NCBI GenBank assembly: GCA_945875845.1
Contig: CAMCMB010000044.1
Span: forward strand, 1-59,917
DNA: 59,917 nucleotides
Direction: 5' to 3'
Origin: Pirellula staleyi DSM 6068
Lineage (GTDB): Bacteria; Planctomycetota; Planctomycetia; Pirellulales; Pirellulaceae
Part shown: positions 37,001-44,782 of the stretch, in pieces
Layout of the letters: every line of letters starts with the position of its first letter
How positions within the stretch are numbered: the first letter of the stretch is position 1
The notes under the pieces: generated by a model
Seen by the model: only the letters and a program-made list of their open reading frames with translations
Told to the model about the DNA's origin: nothing
The model's database searches: none
Position numbers and translations under genes: made by a program

Positions 37001-38003
37001 CGGTGGACTTTGGGTGACTCGCAACGGCGGAACCGAATGGAAAAACATCACTGCCAACCTGGGTCTGCCATCTCCGCGATGGGTAGCCACGATCGAAGCC
37101 TCTCGCTTTGAAGAAGGTCGTGTCTTCGTGGCTCTCGATGGACACCGTTCTAATGATGACGAACCTTATTTGTTCGAATCAAACGACTTCGGTGACACAT
37201 GGCGGTCCATTCGATCGAACATCCCTTGGGGATCGACCCGTTGCCTCCGAGAGGACATCGCGAATCCCAACATGCTCTATGCCGGGACAGAATTCGCGTT
37301 TTGGGTTTCCATGGACCGGGGTGCCAACTGGACCAAGCTGAATACGAATCTACCGACGGTCGCGATCCATGAAGTAGCGCAGCATCCTACGAATGGAGAA
37401 ATCGTGGTTGCGACGCATGGACGCAGTTTATGGGCATGCGACGTGTCTGGTTTGCGTCAACTGAAACCAGAGAACGTCAAAGATCAGATCGCATTCTTTA
37501 AACCGGAAGAAGTGGTTCGTTGGCGTAGCGAGCCAAGCCGTGGCAAAACCAATCGCCGATTCGCGTCGGAGAATCCGGCGTCCGGTGCCCAGTTGTGGTA
37601 CGCATTGCCTGCCAAGGCGGAAAGCGTCGCTATTCGCATCGCTGACATTGAGGGGCAAGTCGTTCGTGAGTTGAAAGGTGGGACTGGGGCGGGACTGCAA
37701 CGCGTTAATTGGGATCTAAGCCAACAAACCACGGGATCCCGCACCGGCGGCACCGGTGGGCGAGGCGGATCGGGTGGGCGAACGGGTCCGCGAATTGCTC
37801 CCAACGGCTTGTATCGAGTGATACTTGTGGTGGATGGAAAGGAAATGCCTTCTCAAACCGTTCAGCTCCTGCGAGATCCGATGACCCCTGAGGACGCGAT
37901 CAGCGAAGAAGTCGCCGAACAAATGATCCTCGACGAACGGCGGGCGGCAGAGGCAAAAATGACGGCCAAGGGGCTTGGCTTAAGTCTCTACAAGGACAAT
38001 TGA
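34020..38003 (+). CDS. Large secreted beta-propeller (sortilin/BNR-like) protein with three internal PDZ domains
   Basis: 1327 residues from the ATG at 34020 (start at 33975 also open). Signal peptide (WLAGFLVVLFSCGNALAQ), a Lys/Pro/Glu/Ala repeat linker, then propeller blades with Asp-box-like repeats (STDGGVTWKN, TINGGETWEK, TTDGGKAWRK, SDDGGETWVR). Between residues ~407 and ~693 three PDZ domains lie in tandem, each with a PAEKSGFKTGDQLLSIGD-like or VGLEVGDIVKTLGG-like core. The propeller resumes after them, and the C-terminus has a Gly-rich stretch and a FlgD-like end. No protease triad is present, so binding or scaffolding outside the cell is more likely than catalysis. Confidence 0.85.
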   Translation: MSCYMICNCLRLSAASTPWLAGFLVVLFSCGNALAQDVATDPKPETQRPKPEKQKSAKKSDRLDVIESQLEKIIEKLKSIDQPKASKPKASEPKAVESKAAEPKAAESVPSASAPNPAPKSDPKPTAVLPPAFKIESDWIKSVQWRSIGPANMAGRITDIAVHDKDSSLWYIATASGGILKTTNHGTTVSHQFDKQETISIGAIAVDPNDTQVVWVGTGEANPRNSVSYGDGVYKSTDGGVTWKNMGLKETYQIGRVLVHPKDSNIVYVGALGRLYGTNDERGVYKTINGGETWEKVLFVDNKTGVIDMIMDPTNPDTIIAAMWDRQRDGFDSWPGTVPKPDGVDGYDPIRKWGPGAGLYKTTDGGKAWRKLTSGLPTSNMGRIGLDWQTKSPHAIYAIIDCEEIGKGPAPFAAYLGLVGANREEKAFVTQVLPKSPAEKSGFKTGDQLLSIGDVAISDFDQTLEVLRKKKVGEKVSIQIRRGEETLTIESELSGRPGAAQTQAPQQQGVWMGVTGEDREGRIAITRVTADGPAEKAGLKEGDFITQFDDKPIGNYQSLISQIRTRPAGDKIKLQLTRGTETIDATIALENRPGGSPQSASTPPQSNVFLGIQGENADKGGASLTEITQDSPAQKVGLEVGDIVKTLGGKPIADYDALVAAIRQYKVGEKTKITVQRADVTKEFEITWEERVSGLSSRPNTYSYFGQTPNVQDMQGAKGHLYGGVYRSDDGGETWVRVNSLNTRPMYFSVVKVDPSDANRVYVLGVNQFRSSNGGITFEGDFGRNVHADGHDLWIDPNDGRHMIIGGDGGFYVSHDRGNNWDHINTAAVGQFYHVAISPKYPYWVVGGLQDNGSWGGPAISKNGGTLNEDWLSIGSGDGFVCRVDQQDPDLVYSESQNGTISRRHLKTGERASIQPQRTTGGPSYRFNWNTPFLLSNHNSKIFYSAGNYVFRSLDRGNKLVAISPEITLTPRGSATALCESPRVPNVLYVGTDDGGLWVTRNGGTEWKNITANLGLPSPRWVATIEASRFEEGRVFVALDGHRSNDDEPYLFESNDFGDTWRSIRSNIPWGSTRCLREDIANPNMLYAGTEFAFWVSMDRGANWTKLNTNLPTVAIHEVAQHPTNGEIVVATHGRSLWACDVSGLRQLKPENVKDQIAFFKPEEVVRWRSEPSRGKTNRRFASENPASGAQLWYALPAKAESVAIRIADIEGQVVRELKGGTGAGLQRVNWDLSQQTTGSRTGGTGGRGGSGGRTGPRIAPNGLYRVILVVDGKEMPSQTVQLLRDPMTPEDAISEEVAEQMILDERRAAEAKMTAKGLGLSLYKDN

Positions 38004-38020
38004 CTGGGGGCGAAAGGCCT

Positions 38021-38149
38021 CTGAGTTGCACGACGCTCCGCATCGTGATTCCTGTCTCTGAGTTGCACGACGCTCCGCGTCGTGATTCCTGCGACTGAGT
38101 TGCACGACGCTCCGCGTCGTGATTCCTGCGACGCGGAGCGTCGCACAAC
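38021..38149. repeat. Three 37-bp tandem repeats closed by an inverted copy
   Basis: Units start at 38021, 38058 and 38095 (core GTTGCACGACGCTCCGCGTC). An inverted arm (CGACGCGGAGCGTCGCACAA) ends at 38149, at the stop of the convergent ABC gene. Any unit can pair with the inverted arm, so it may terminate both transcripts. Sequence differences among units are two or three bases. Confidence 0.8.
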
Positions 38150-39087
38150 TAAATTTTGGCTCCCGCCCCTTTCGTAAATGCCATGAAGGCAGATTCAAGA
38201 TTGATTTCTTCCTCGGAAAATCTGCGAATGGCAATTCCGTTGTTCACAAGCAAAGTCGCAAGGAACGAATAGTCTGCATCGTATTCTTTGAGCATGATTC
38301 GCAACGTCCCAGAAGTTACATCAACCGACTGAACCATCGCGTCATTACTCAACAATCTTGCCGCTTCGTCGATGCGGCTCGGATTCGCGAGTTCGACGAG
38401 GATCACCATGTTCGGACGCACTTGGCGTATAATGGATGTCACATCATCGTTCGCAATCAAGACACCCGAATCGATGATACCAACTTTGTTGCAAACGTCC
38501 GCTAGTTCTGGCAAAATGTGACTGCTTACGATGATGGTCTTGCCCATGGCACCCAAACGTCGCATCAAGGCTCGCATCTCGATTCTGGCTCGCGGGTCCA
38601 AGCCGCTAAGCGGTTCGTCGAGCAAAAGGACGGCGGGATCATGAAGCAACACCCGGGCGAGTCCTAGCCGCTGGGTTTGGCCTCGTGAGAGGGTGTTCGC
38701 GTAAGCATCCCGCTTGAACTCCAAATCCACTACCTCCAACATTTCATCGCATCGTTTGCGTCTCGCTTGAGGCATAATGCGATACGCGGCTGCAAAGAAC
38801 TCGAGGTACTCGATTACCGTCATGTCATCGTATACCCCAAAAAAGTCGGGCATATAGCCCACTAAGCGCCGGATCTCTTTCGGATGCGTGTAGATCGAAT
38901 GACCGCACACGTATGCTTCGCCGTAGGTCGGCGTTAAAAGCGTCGCGATAATTCGCATGGTCGTGGTCTTACCCGCACCATTGGGTCCGATGAAGCCGAA
39001 AAGATCTCCCTTTCCAAGATCCAAATCGATGTCATGAATCGCATACATGTCATCGTACTTTTTGGTTAGCTGCGACGTTTTGATCAT
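38149..39087 (-). CDS. ABC-2-type transporter ATP-binding protein
   Basis: 312 residues. Canonical motifs are all present: Walker A GPNGAGKT, Q-loop YMPDFFGVYDDMT, signature LSRGQTQRLGLARVL, Walker B AVLLLDEPLSGLD and the H-loop SSHILPEL. The C-terminal ~90 residues form an extra domain of the CcmA/NatA type. It should pair with a membrane permease, but none is encoded next to it; the upstream neighbour, 13 bp away on the same strand, has only two confident internal membrane helices. Confidence 0.93.
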   Translation of the reverse strand: MIKTSQLTKKYDDMYAIHDIDLDLGKGDLFGFIGPNGAGKTTTMRIIATLLTPTYGEAYVCGHSIYTHPKEIRRLVGYMPDFFGVYDDMTVIEYLEFFAAAYRIMPQARRKRCDEMLEVVDLEFKRDAYANTLSRGQTQRLGLARVLLHDPAVLLLDEPLSGLDPRARIEMRALMRRLGAMGKTIIVSSHILPELADVCNKVGIIDSGVLIANDDVTSIIRQVRPNMVILVELANPSRIDEAARLLSNDAMVQSVDVTSGTLRIMLKEYDADYSFLATLLVNNGIAIRRFSEEEINLESAFMAFTKGAGAKI

Positions 39088-39100
39088 GGCGAAGAGCGGT

Positions 39101-41395
39101 TCATTTGAAAGTTGGCGAAATGGGATTAGAAGGAGCGTTGGTGGACCGGGCTACTGGAATGATCAGACGCACGAACGTCTTGCGTTGTCCTTCGATGGAC
39201 TGAACAGGAATCGAATCACGCCGAATCGACCAAGTGAGCGAAGAGTCTTTGACCTCCGCCAGAAGTATCGCACGATCCAGCCGGATCACGTCCGAGCAAT
39301 CCAAACTGCCAAGGTATCGGTTGTAGAGGCTTGTGTAACTGCTCCCGCCGGCTGCCTGATGGAAAGTAATCATTTCCAGCAAGCGATCTAGGTTGTCGGT
39401 ATCCGCAGGCTTCCACGGCGAGCTGCGTTCTTCGCCACCGATATTTTGCCGGCGTTGCAGACGACGCACTACATCCTTGGGCAATGTCATCGAAGAAAAG
39501 GGGACTCGATCCCCCTTTCGCAACCTTGTTGGCAACGAATAAGCTCGACCGCGATAGATGAGAATGCCATCCAGCAAGTCGAAATCAAGTGGATTGGCCA
39601 AGCTCCCTTCCAACAAATCGATCGAGCCCGCAACCATGGAAAGTGAGTGACTCTCCTTCTTTATCGGAATCGCCTCGTTCCATTGAGCGAAGAGTGCTTT
39701 TGTGCCGGCAGCCGGAATCCCTGCGCCGTAAATGCCGGTAGATTTCGTGTTTGCATCCGCCGATGGTGCGGGCTGCGCTTTGGGACTGTCGGATTGCATC
39801 ATTACAATTGTGTAGGTAGGCATTCCCCGATCTGTGGCAACCGTCGAGTCAAAGCCACCGAGCCCTTTCCCAGGCTGCCCGAACCAATCCAACGGAACGG
39901 AAACGCTCGCTTCCGAATCGTTTGCCTTGGTCCGTCGATATGCTGAAAAATCGAAGGCCCCACGTTCTCCACCATAGAAGTGCGCAAATCCGCGTCCTGT
40001 CAGCGACTGAGATTGGTAGTCAATGTCGACAAGCTCCAATGTGTTGATGCATGGCGTCGCCGGCTTCCAAGATTTAGCAAGGCCGACGACGATCAAACAA
40101 CTCCCTATCGAACAGGCGATGAGTGTTATCCAAGTTCCTCGCGGACGCTTCCAAGCTTTGGAAATGACAAAGTAATCGAAAGGCCCAATGATCAAGCAAA
40201 GCAAGCCGGCAATGATGGAAACGGATGTTAAGTTCCCCAAAGTTAACTGCGGAAAATCATCCAGGGTTGCATTGAGCTGACCGGCCAGATCGTCATAGCC
40301 CTGATAGGCAAGATTGTCAGTCCGCTGGTCCTTTTTTTCCCACTGATCCTCCAAAAGCATTTTGAGCACCTCGGGGCGACTTTTCCATGCTTGAAGTTCT
40401 GGAGAATCGATTTCCGTCGCGAGAAAACTCACTTTGCCACTGCCGATGGCCCACTTTCCCATCAATGGAAAATCCATTCGGTTCGGCGTTTTAGACACCA
40501 ATGCGATCGTTCCTGAGTTCAGCAGGAAGGTCGCGCAACTCAACTTGGATAACGGATTTTGCGATCCAATGAAAGATTCCAGCCGACCTGGATCGCAGTC
40601 TTTTTCGACACCTTGAAATACACCTGGCATCAGAGTCGCAAAGTCGGCATGCTCCATCCAGGAGTCCGCATTGCCACCTAACGTCAAGGCACACCGCCCA
40701 CCTCGGACGATCCATAATCGTATCGCGCCGGTATTGGCGTTACTCATGGAACGATTGAGCGTGTTATTTCTGGACGACAGCATGAGTAAGTCCACCCCCT
40801 CGTAGCTCATAGACGAGGAGGGCAGTTGTTGAGGTTGTGTCAGCGAAGTCGTTGTGTATTCCGAGAGTGTACCTTTTGCCGACTTCATCGCCGCTTGGTC
40901 CAGTTGCAATTGGTCGCTTCCGATTCCAACGATCCAAGGCTGGGTGGCTGGGATTGGCGTCCCTCGTTCCTTGGCGTCCAGTGATCGTTCGAAAAGGACT
41001 TGCTGGTTGCTATCGACGATTCGGATCACAATTGGGCGATTGCTTCGACCGTGCTTGACGACTGCTTCCAATTGCATCGTTTCATTTTTCGCTAAGCGAA
41101 CCTTCCATTCCGGGTTCTGAACGACCACAGAAACGCCATCCCCATCGACCGTTTGCACTTCGATATGGCCATCCACTGGGGTCAGACCGGACGTGATCGA
41201 GAGCAGTGTCCTGGCGGGATAGCCTACCTTCCATGTCCCAGCCAAACCCATTTCCGCTTTCAGCTCAATGCCAGTGGAGCGAATCGCCGTATCTTGAGAA
41301 ATAGCCGTATCTTGAGAAATAGCAGGGCCGCAACTCACTAACAACCCAATGGCAAGCGACTTGGCAATCCAAACATGCACACCGTAGGACGACAT
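39101..41395 (-). CDS. Large exported membrane protein of unknown function, linked to an ABC ATPase
   Basis: 764 residues from the ATG at 41395. A signal sequence (AKSLAIGLLVSCGPAIS) leads to a long extracytoplasmic beta-rich region (to about 420), then two TM helices (SVSIIAGLLCLIIGPFDYFV and TLIACSIGSCLIVVGLA), then another ~300-residue region. The layout resembles planctomycete proteins from ABC/gliding-type clusters, but I recognise no named domain. It lies 13 bp upstream of the ABC ATPase gene and is probably co-transcribed. An ISQDTA repeat (twice) follows the signal. The open frame to 41680 crosses a repeat array and is rejected. Confidence 0.75.
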   Translation of the reverse strand: MSSYGVHVWIAKSLAIGLLVSCGPAISQDTAISQDTAIRSTGIELKAEMGLAGTWKVGYPARTLLSITSGLTPVDGHIEVQTVDGDGVSVVVQNPEWKVRLAKNETMQLEAVVKHGRSNRPIVIRIVDSNQQVLFERSLDAKERGTPIPATQPWIVGIGSDQLQLDQAAMKSAKGTLSEYTTTSLTQPQQLPSSSMSYEGVDLLMLSSRNNTLNRSMSNANTGAIRLWIVRGGRCALTLGGNADSWMEHADFATLMPGVFQGVEKDCDPGRLESFIGSQNPLSKLSCATFLLNSGTIALVSKTPNRMDFPLMGKWAIGSGKVSFLATEIDSPELQAWKSRPEVLKMLLEDQWEKKDQRTDNLAYQGYDDLAGQLNATLDDFPQLTLGNLTSVSIIAGLLCLIIGPFDYFVISKAWKRPRGTWITLIACSIGSCLIVVGLAKSWKPATPCINTLELVDIDYQSQSLTGRGFAHFYGGERGAFDFSAYRRTKANDSEASVSVPLDWFGQPGKGLGGFDSTVATDRGMPTYTIVMMQSDSPKAQPAPSADANTKSTGIYGAGIPAAGTKALFAQWNEAIPIKKESHSLSMVAGSIDLLEGSLANPLDFDLLDGILIYRGRAYSLPTRLRKGDRVPFSSMTLPKDVVRRLQRRQNIGGEERSSPWKPADTDNLDRLLEMITFHQAAGGSSYTSLYNRYLGSLDCSDVIRLDRAILLAEVKDSSLTWSIRRDSIPVQSIEGQRKTFVRLIIPVARSTNAPSNPISPTFK

Positions 41396-41614
41396 CGGCC
41401 AACAAAAAAAAGGAGCTCTCGATCGCGGAGTTGGGTTAGGCAAATTACTCGTGAATCCTAATCGAGACGAAGGACAACTCGGAACAAGTGGTCTAATTAC
41501 CGGCTTTTCGCCCACTTGGTTCATTCCAGATGACAAGAACAGTGCGGACTCTCGCAAGGAATCTGAATCTAGCCATGCTCGGTCCGAGCGTGGTCGAGCA
41601 GCGAAAACCAAACA

Positions 41615-41741
41615 AGTGGGATAGGCTTCTAGCCTGTCAACCTGAAAATGACAGGCTGGAAGCCTATCCCACTCGTTCAAAATGACAGGCTGGAAGCCTA
41701 TCCCACTGCATTTTTATGACAGGCTGGAAGCCTATCCCACT
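41615..41741. repeat. Repeat array: one inverted and three direct 25-bp units
   Basis: TGACAGGCTGGAAGCCTATC begins units at 41649, 41683 and 41717 (34-bp period); an inverted unit (AGTGGGATAGGCTTCTAGCC) is at 41615-41639. It ends two bases before the stop of the small monoheme gene, in the 348-bp gap between that gene and the large membrane protein gene, and may terminate the former. No gene is seen in this gap. Confidence 0.85.
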
Positions 41742-41743
41742 AC

Positions 41744-42148
41744 CTACTTACCCTTGACGTCACCACCTGGCAATTCGCCTGCCTTGATCTTTTCGCCAAA
41801 CGTCTTGCCTTTGCCCTCGATCTTTTTCTCTTCAGCTTTTTTAAGGATCTCTTCGATTTCCTTTTTGGCTTGATCTGGATTGCTCTTGAGCATGGGTTGG
41901 TACTTCTTCTTTTCCAATCCCATTTCCTTCAACGCATCGCCGTACGGATTGTGCTTTTTCTTGTTTTCCATATCGATGTGGCAAACATTGCACTTGGCTT
42001 CCGAAACGAGTTTCTTGAATTCTTCGCTTTTGTTCCCTTCGAAGTAGACACGAGCGAACTGTTCGCCGAACTCCTTGATCGCATGGGCGGGTTTGACCGA
42101 GACGGTTGCAGTCAAAACGACAACGCAGAAACAGAATACAATTCTCAT
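41744..42148 (-). CDS. Small exported monoheme c-type cytochrome-like protein
   Basis: 134 residues. A signal peptide (1-23, ending PAHA) and a single CNVCH heme attachment site (C53, C56, H57), followed by a highly Lys/Glu-rich C-terminal half. The ATG at 42148 is supported by GGAGAG nine bases upstream; a TTG nine bases earlier is unlikely. A periplasmic electron-transfer role is implied by the heme motif, but no Met axial ligand can be pinned down. It reads divergently from the DUF3472 gene. Confidence 0.85.
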   Translation of the reverse strand: MRIVFCFCVVVLTATVSVKPAHAIKEFGEQFARVYFEGNKSEEFKKLVSEAKCNVCHIDMENKKKHNPYGDALKEMGLEKKKYQPMLKSNPDQAKKEIEEILKKAEEKKIEGKGKTFGEKIKAGELPGGDVKGK

Positions 42149-42391
42149 ACGAAACAACTCTCCAAAGGTGGGGAAAAAAGGAAAACAATGTGGTTTGGCA
42201 TGCCGGCAGGAAGCCTAGCAAGAAATTTCATTCGAAACTCCCTGCTAAGATCTACTGATTAAAATGCCCGGATAGGCCATTGTCAAACCATGCTACGGTT
42301 CATCGGCCATTTACGGCAAATTAGATGCCAGAAAAACCGAATTGGTCACTGTGGAAAAACTCCACTGCCTCAACCAAGTAAAAGAGCGGAA

Positions 42392-43765
42392 ATGATTAAA
42401 AAACGAAATTTTGTCAATGGTTACGACTTTTTAAGTACCAAGACTGGCCCTAATGGCTTGAAATTTGCGCACCGGACGCGACGCAGAGCACCATCGGCCC
42501 GTGTTCCCCCTGCCAGTTTGAGCGTTTTGTTTGTCCTGTTGGCGAACCCATTTTGGTACTTTGGAGTTCTCGATGCGGCTGAACTGCGAGTCCCGGCTTT
42601 TACCGCGTACATTTCCCCGAATGCGGACGCGGCCCGAATCTCGGAGAAAAATGGCGTAACGCGTTGGGACGATCCCAACCAATCCATTCAATGGTTCGGA
42701 AAATTCGCAAATACCGGCGACTTGACCATCCAGGTTGAGTTGAGTCTGCGACAAGAGGCGAAATCTAAGCTTCGACTCACTCTGGATGAGCAATCAAGAG
42801 AATTGACCGTGGCAGGCAACGGCTCCAACGCCCTGGTGACGGCCGATTTTGGGGCCTTTCCAGTGGGCCAAGTCGGCTACAAACGAATTCGACTGGAATC
42901 CCTCAATGAGGCAGGCGTCCCCTCGGGCGATATCAAAACACTTGTGCTCAATGGAGAGGCGGTTGTGGATGCGCATTTCAATCTCAAGGAACGCAGGAAT
43001 GCCGCGTCCGTTCACCTGATGTACCCGACTCCGGAAGGTGCAAAAGTGCAAGCGTTTTATAGCGAAGTGACCGCCATCGAAGATCCTACGACCACTTTTT
43101 ACATGGCCTGCGGTTGGCATCGAGGCTACTTCGGTATGCAAGTCAACAGCCCGACCGAACGCCGCATCATCTTTAGCGTCTGGGATAGCGGCGACGAAGC
43201 GGTCGATCGAAAAAAGGTGGATGACGTCAATCGCGTGAAATTGATGGGTAAAGGAGAAGGCGTTTTCTCCGGCGATTTCGGCAACGAAGGGACAGGTGGG
43301 CACAGCCATCTCAAAGTCCTCTGGAAAACCGGCGAAAAACAGCGTTTCGTTGTTACCGCTGAGCCTGTTGATACAACCTTCACGATCTATTCGGGTTATT
43401 GGTTTCACCCGGAACAGCAAAAGTGGATGCTGATATCCTCGTGGAAAGCACCAAAAGAAGGTGGCTGGATCAAGCGACCGCATGGGTTTAGCGAGAACTT
43501 TGGTGGCAGCAACGGCCATCTACGTCGCAAGGCATTGTATGGCAATCAGTGGATTCGAACCTCCGATGGCAATTGGGCGGAACTGACGAAGGCAACATTT
43601 TCTCATGACCCAACCGGGAAATCCGATCGGTTCGATCGATTCATGGGGGTGGAAAATGGCGAGTTCTTCTTAAGTCATGGCGGTTTCGTGGACGGTTTTT
43701 CCAAATATGGCGAAGTGTTTACGCGGGCTGCGCTGGGGGTTCCACCCAGAGTGCCCGAAAAGTAG
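42392..43765 (+). CDS. DUF3472-domain protein
   Basis: 457 residues from the ATG at 42392 (an upstream ATG at 42290 is possible). A hydrophobic segment (SLSVLFVLLANPFWYFGVL) about 30-50 residues in, then a DUF5077-like N-terminal beta-domain and a DUF3472 core containing VHLMYPTPEGAK, TTTFYMACGWHRGYFGMQVN and IIFSVWDSGDE. The family is secreted and found next to carbohydrate-related genes in Bacteroidetes and planctomycetes; its activity is unknown. It is not in an operon. Confidence 0.8.
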   Translation: MIKKRNFVNGYDFLSTKTGPNGLKFAHRTRRRAPSARVPPASLSVLFVLLANPFWYFGVLDAAELRVPAFTAYISPNADAARISEKNGVTRWDDPNQSIQWFGKFANTGDLTIQVELSLRQEAKSKLRLTLDEQSRELTVAGNGSNALVTADFGAFPVGQVGYKRIRLESLNEAGVPSGDIKTLVLNGEAVVDAHFNLKERRNAASVHLMYPTPEGAKVQAFYSEVTAIEDPTTTFYMACGWHRGYFGMQVNSPTERRIIFSVWDSGDEAVDRKKVDDVNRVKLMGKGEGVFSGDFGNEGTGGHSHLKVLWKTGEKQRFVVTAEPVDTTFTIYSGYWFHPEQQKWMLISSWKAPKEGGWIKRPHGFSENFGGSNGHLRRKALYGNQWIRTSDGNWAELTKATFSHDPTGKSDRFDRFMGVENGEFFLSHGGFVDGFSKYGEVFTRAALGVPPRVPEK

Positions 43766-43814
43766 CCAAGTCAATCGAAAAAGGTACAATGAACTTTACT
43801 AACCCGATACATAA

Positions 43815-44183
43815 CGGCTTGTTGCTTTCATGGTAACCCGAAGCGTTAGGGCTTGTTGATTTAATCACAACCCGAAGTGTAAACGAGGGACTCTTTGCCC
43901 CTCACTCACCGGCTTGTTGATTTAATGAAGTCGTTATTGGTTAAGGGAGGTAAAACGGACTTCCAAGTCCGTCAATGGGGAATTCGACGGACTAGGAAGT
44001 CCGTCGTACCATTAAAGCAACGAGCCGGTTAGCGAGGAATTGCAGTCGGCTCCTCGCTTACGCGTCGGGTTACCATCGCGTAGCACGAGCTCGCTCGTGA
44101 ATCCATGGGCGAGACGCCCATGCCACTTTCGAATACCCCGTCTCACAATCCATTAAAGCAACGAGACGTTACACTTCGGGTTG
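43815..44183. repeat. Composite of nested repeats, including MITE-like copy 3 (43909-44028)
   Basis: The middle 120 bp (43909-44028) is element M with GGCTTGTTGATTTAATGAAG and GCAACGAGCC ends. Around it lie arms of a second-type element whose core is CCCGAAGTGTAAACGAGGG (43870-43889) and pieces of its partner (CTCGCTTACGCGTCGGGTTA near 44052; TTACACTTCGGGTT near 44170). It looks like several insertions stacked inside each other. The 459-bp gap between the DUF3472 gene and the Uma2 gene has no gene apart from a repeat-derived upstream extension of the latter. Confidence 0.8.
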
Positions 44184-44224
44184 GGATAATGCAATCTGCC
44201 GCTCGCCTATTTTTAAGTACAAAC

Positions 44225-44776
44225 ATGTCCAGCGTCCTAAAATACCAGCCTCATTACACCGTTTCAGACTACCAGCATTGGGAGGGTGATTGGGAGCTAT
44301 GGTATGGAACTGCCGTGGCAATGAGTCCCTCACCATTCGGTCCCCACGAGCGAGCGGTAAGTTCGTTTGCGTACATGATTCAGTCCTCCATCCAATTGAA
44401 TCACTGTCCTTGTAAAGTCTACACCGGCCTCGACTGGATCGTTCAGCAAGACACCGTCGTTCGTCCCGATGTTATGTTGGTTTGCGGATGTCAGCCGGAA
44501 CGCCATCTTGAAACGCCGCCCATTCTCGTCGTGGAAGTGCTGAGCGAGTCAACTGCAACCAAAGATCTACTTGCAAAGCGGGAGCTCTACGAACGCCAGG
44601 GGGTTGAAAATTACCTTATTGTCGATACCGCAGCACGTACCATCTGCTGGCTGGAATTGCAGATAAATGGTACTTACCAAGATGTGACGAATAAAATTGC
44701 AGATAACGGATTATTTTCGATTTCGTTGAGCAATGGATGTATTGTCAACTTCGATCGCAATGCAGGTTTCTCCTAG
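44225..44776 (+). CDS. Uma2-family (DUF820) putative restriction endonuclease-like protein
   Basis: 183 residues from the ATG at 44225; the longer frame from 44105 is repeat-derived. The PD-(D/E)xK fold is visible as YGTAVAMSPSP...H, RPDVMLVC (catalytic Asp), VVEVLSESTATKDLLAKRELYERQGVENYLIVD (catalytic Glu and following Lys/Arg). Uma2 genes are common, often multicopy, in cyanobacteria and planctomycetes, and their substrate is unproven. It ends 6 bp from the convergent alcohol dehydrogenase gene. Confidence 0.85.
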   Translation: MSSVLKYQPHYTVSDYQHWEGDWELWYGTAVAMSPSPFGPHERAVSSFAYMIQSSIQLNHCPCKVYTGLDWIVQQDTVVRPDVMLVCGCQPERHLETPPILVVEVLSESTATKDLLAKRELYERQGVENYLIVDTAARTICWLELQINGTYQDVTNKIADNGLFSISLSNGCIVNFDRNAGFS

Positions 44777-44782
44777 CCTGAA

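Noticed and set aside
36240-37145. 301-codon ORF opposite the beta-propeller gene
   Set aside because: Shadow of the repeated blade-coding sequence; no start signal or domain.
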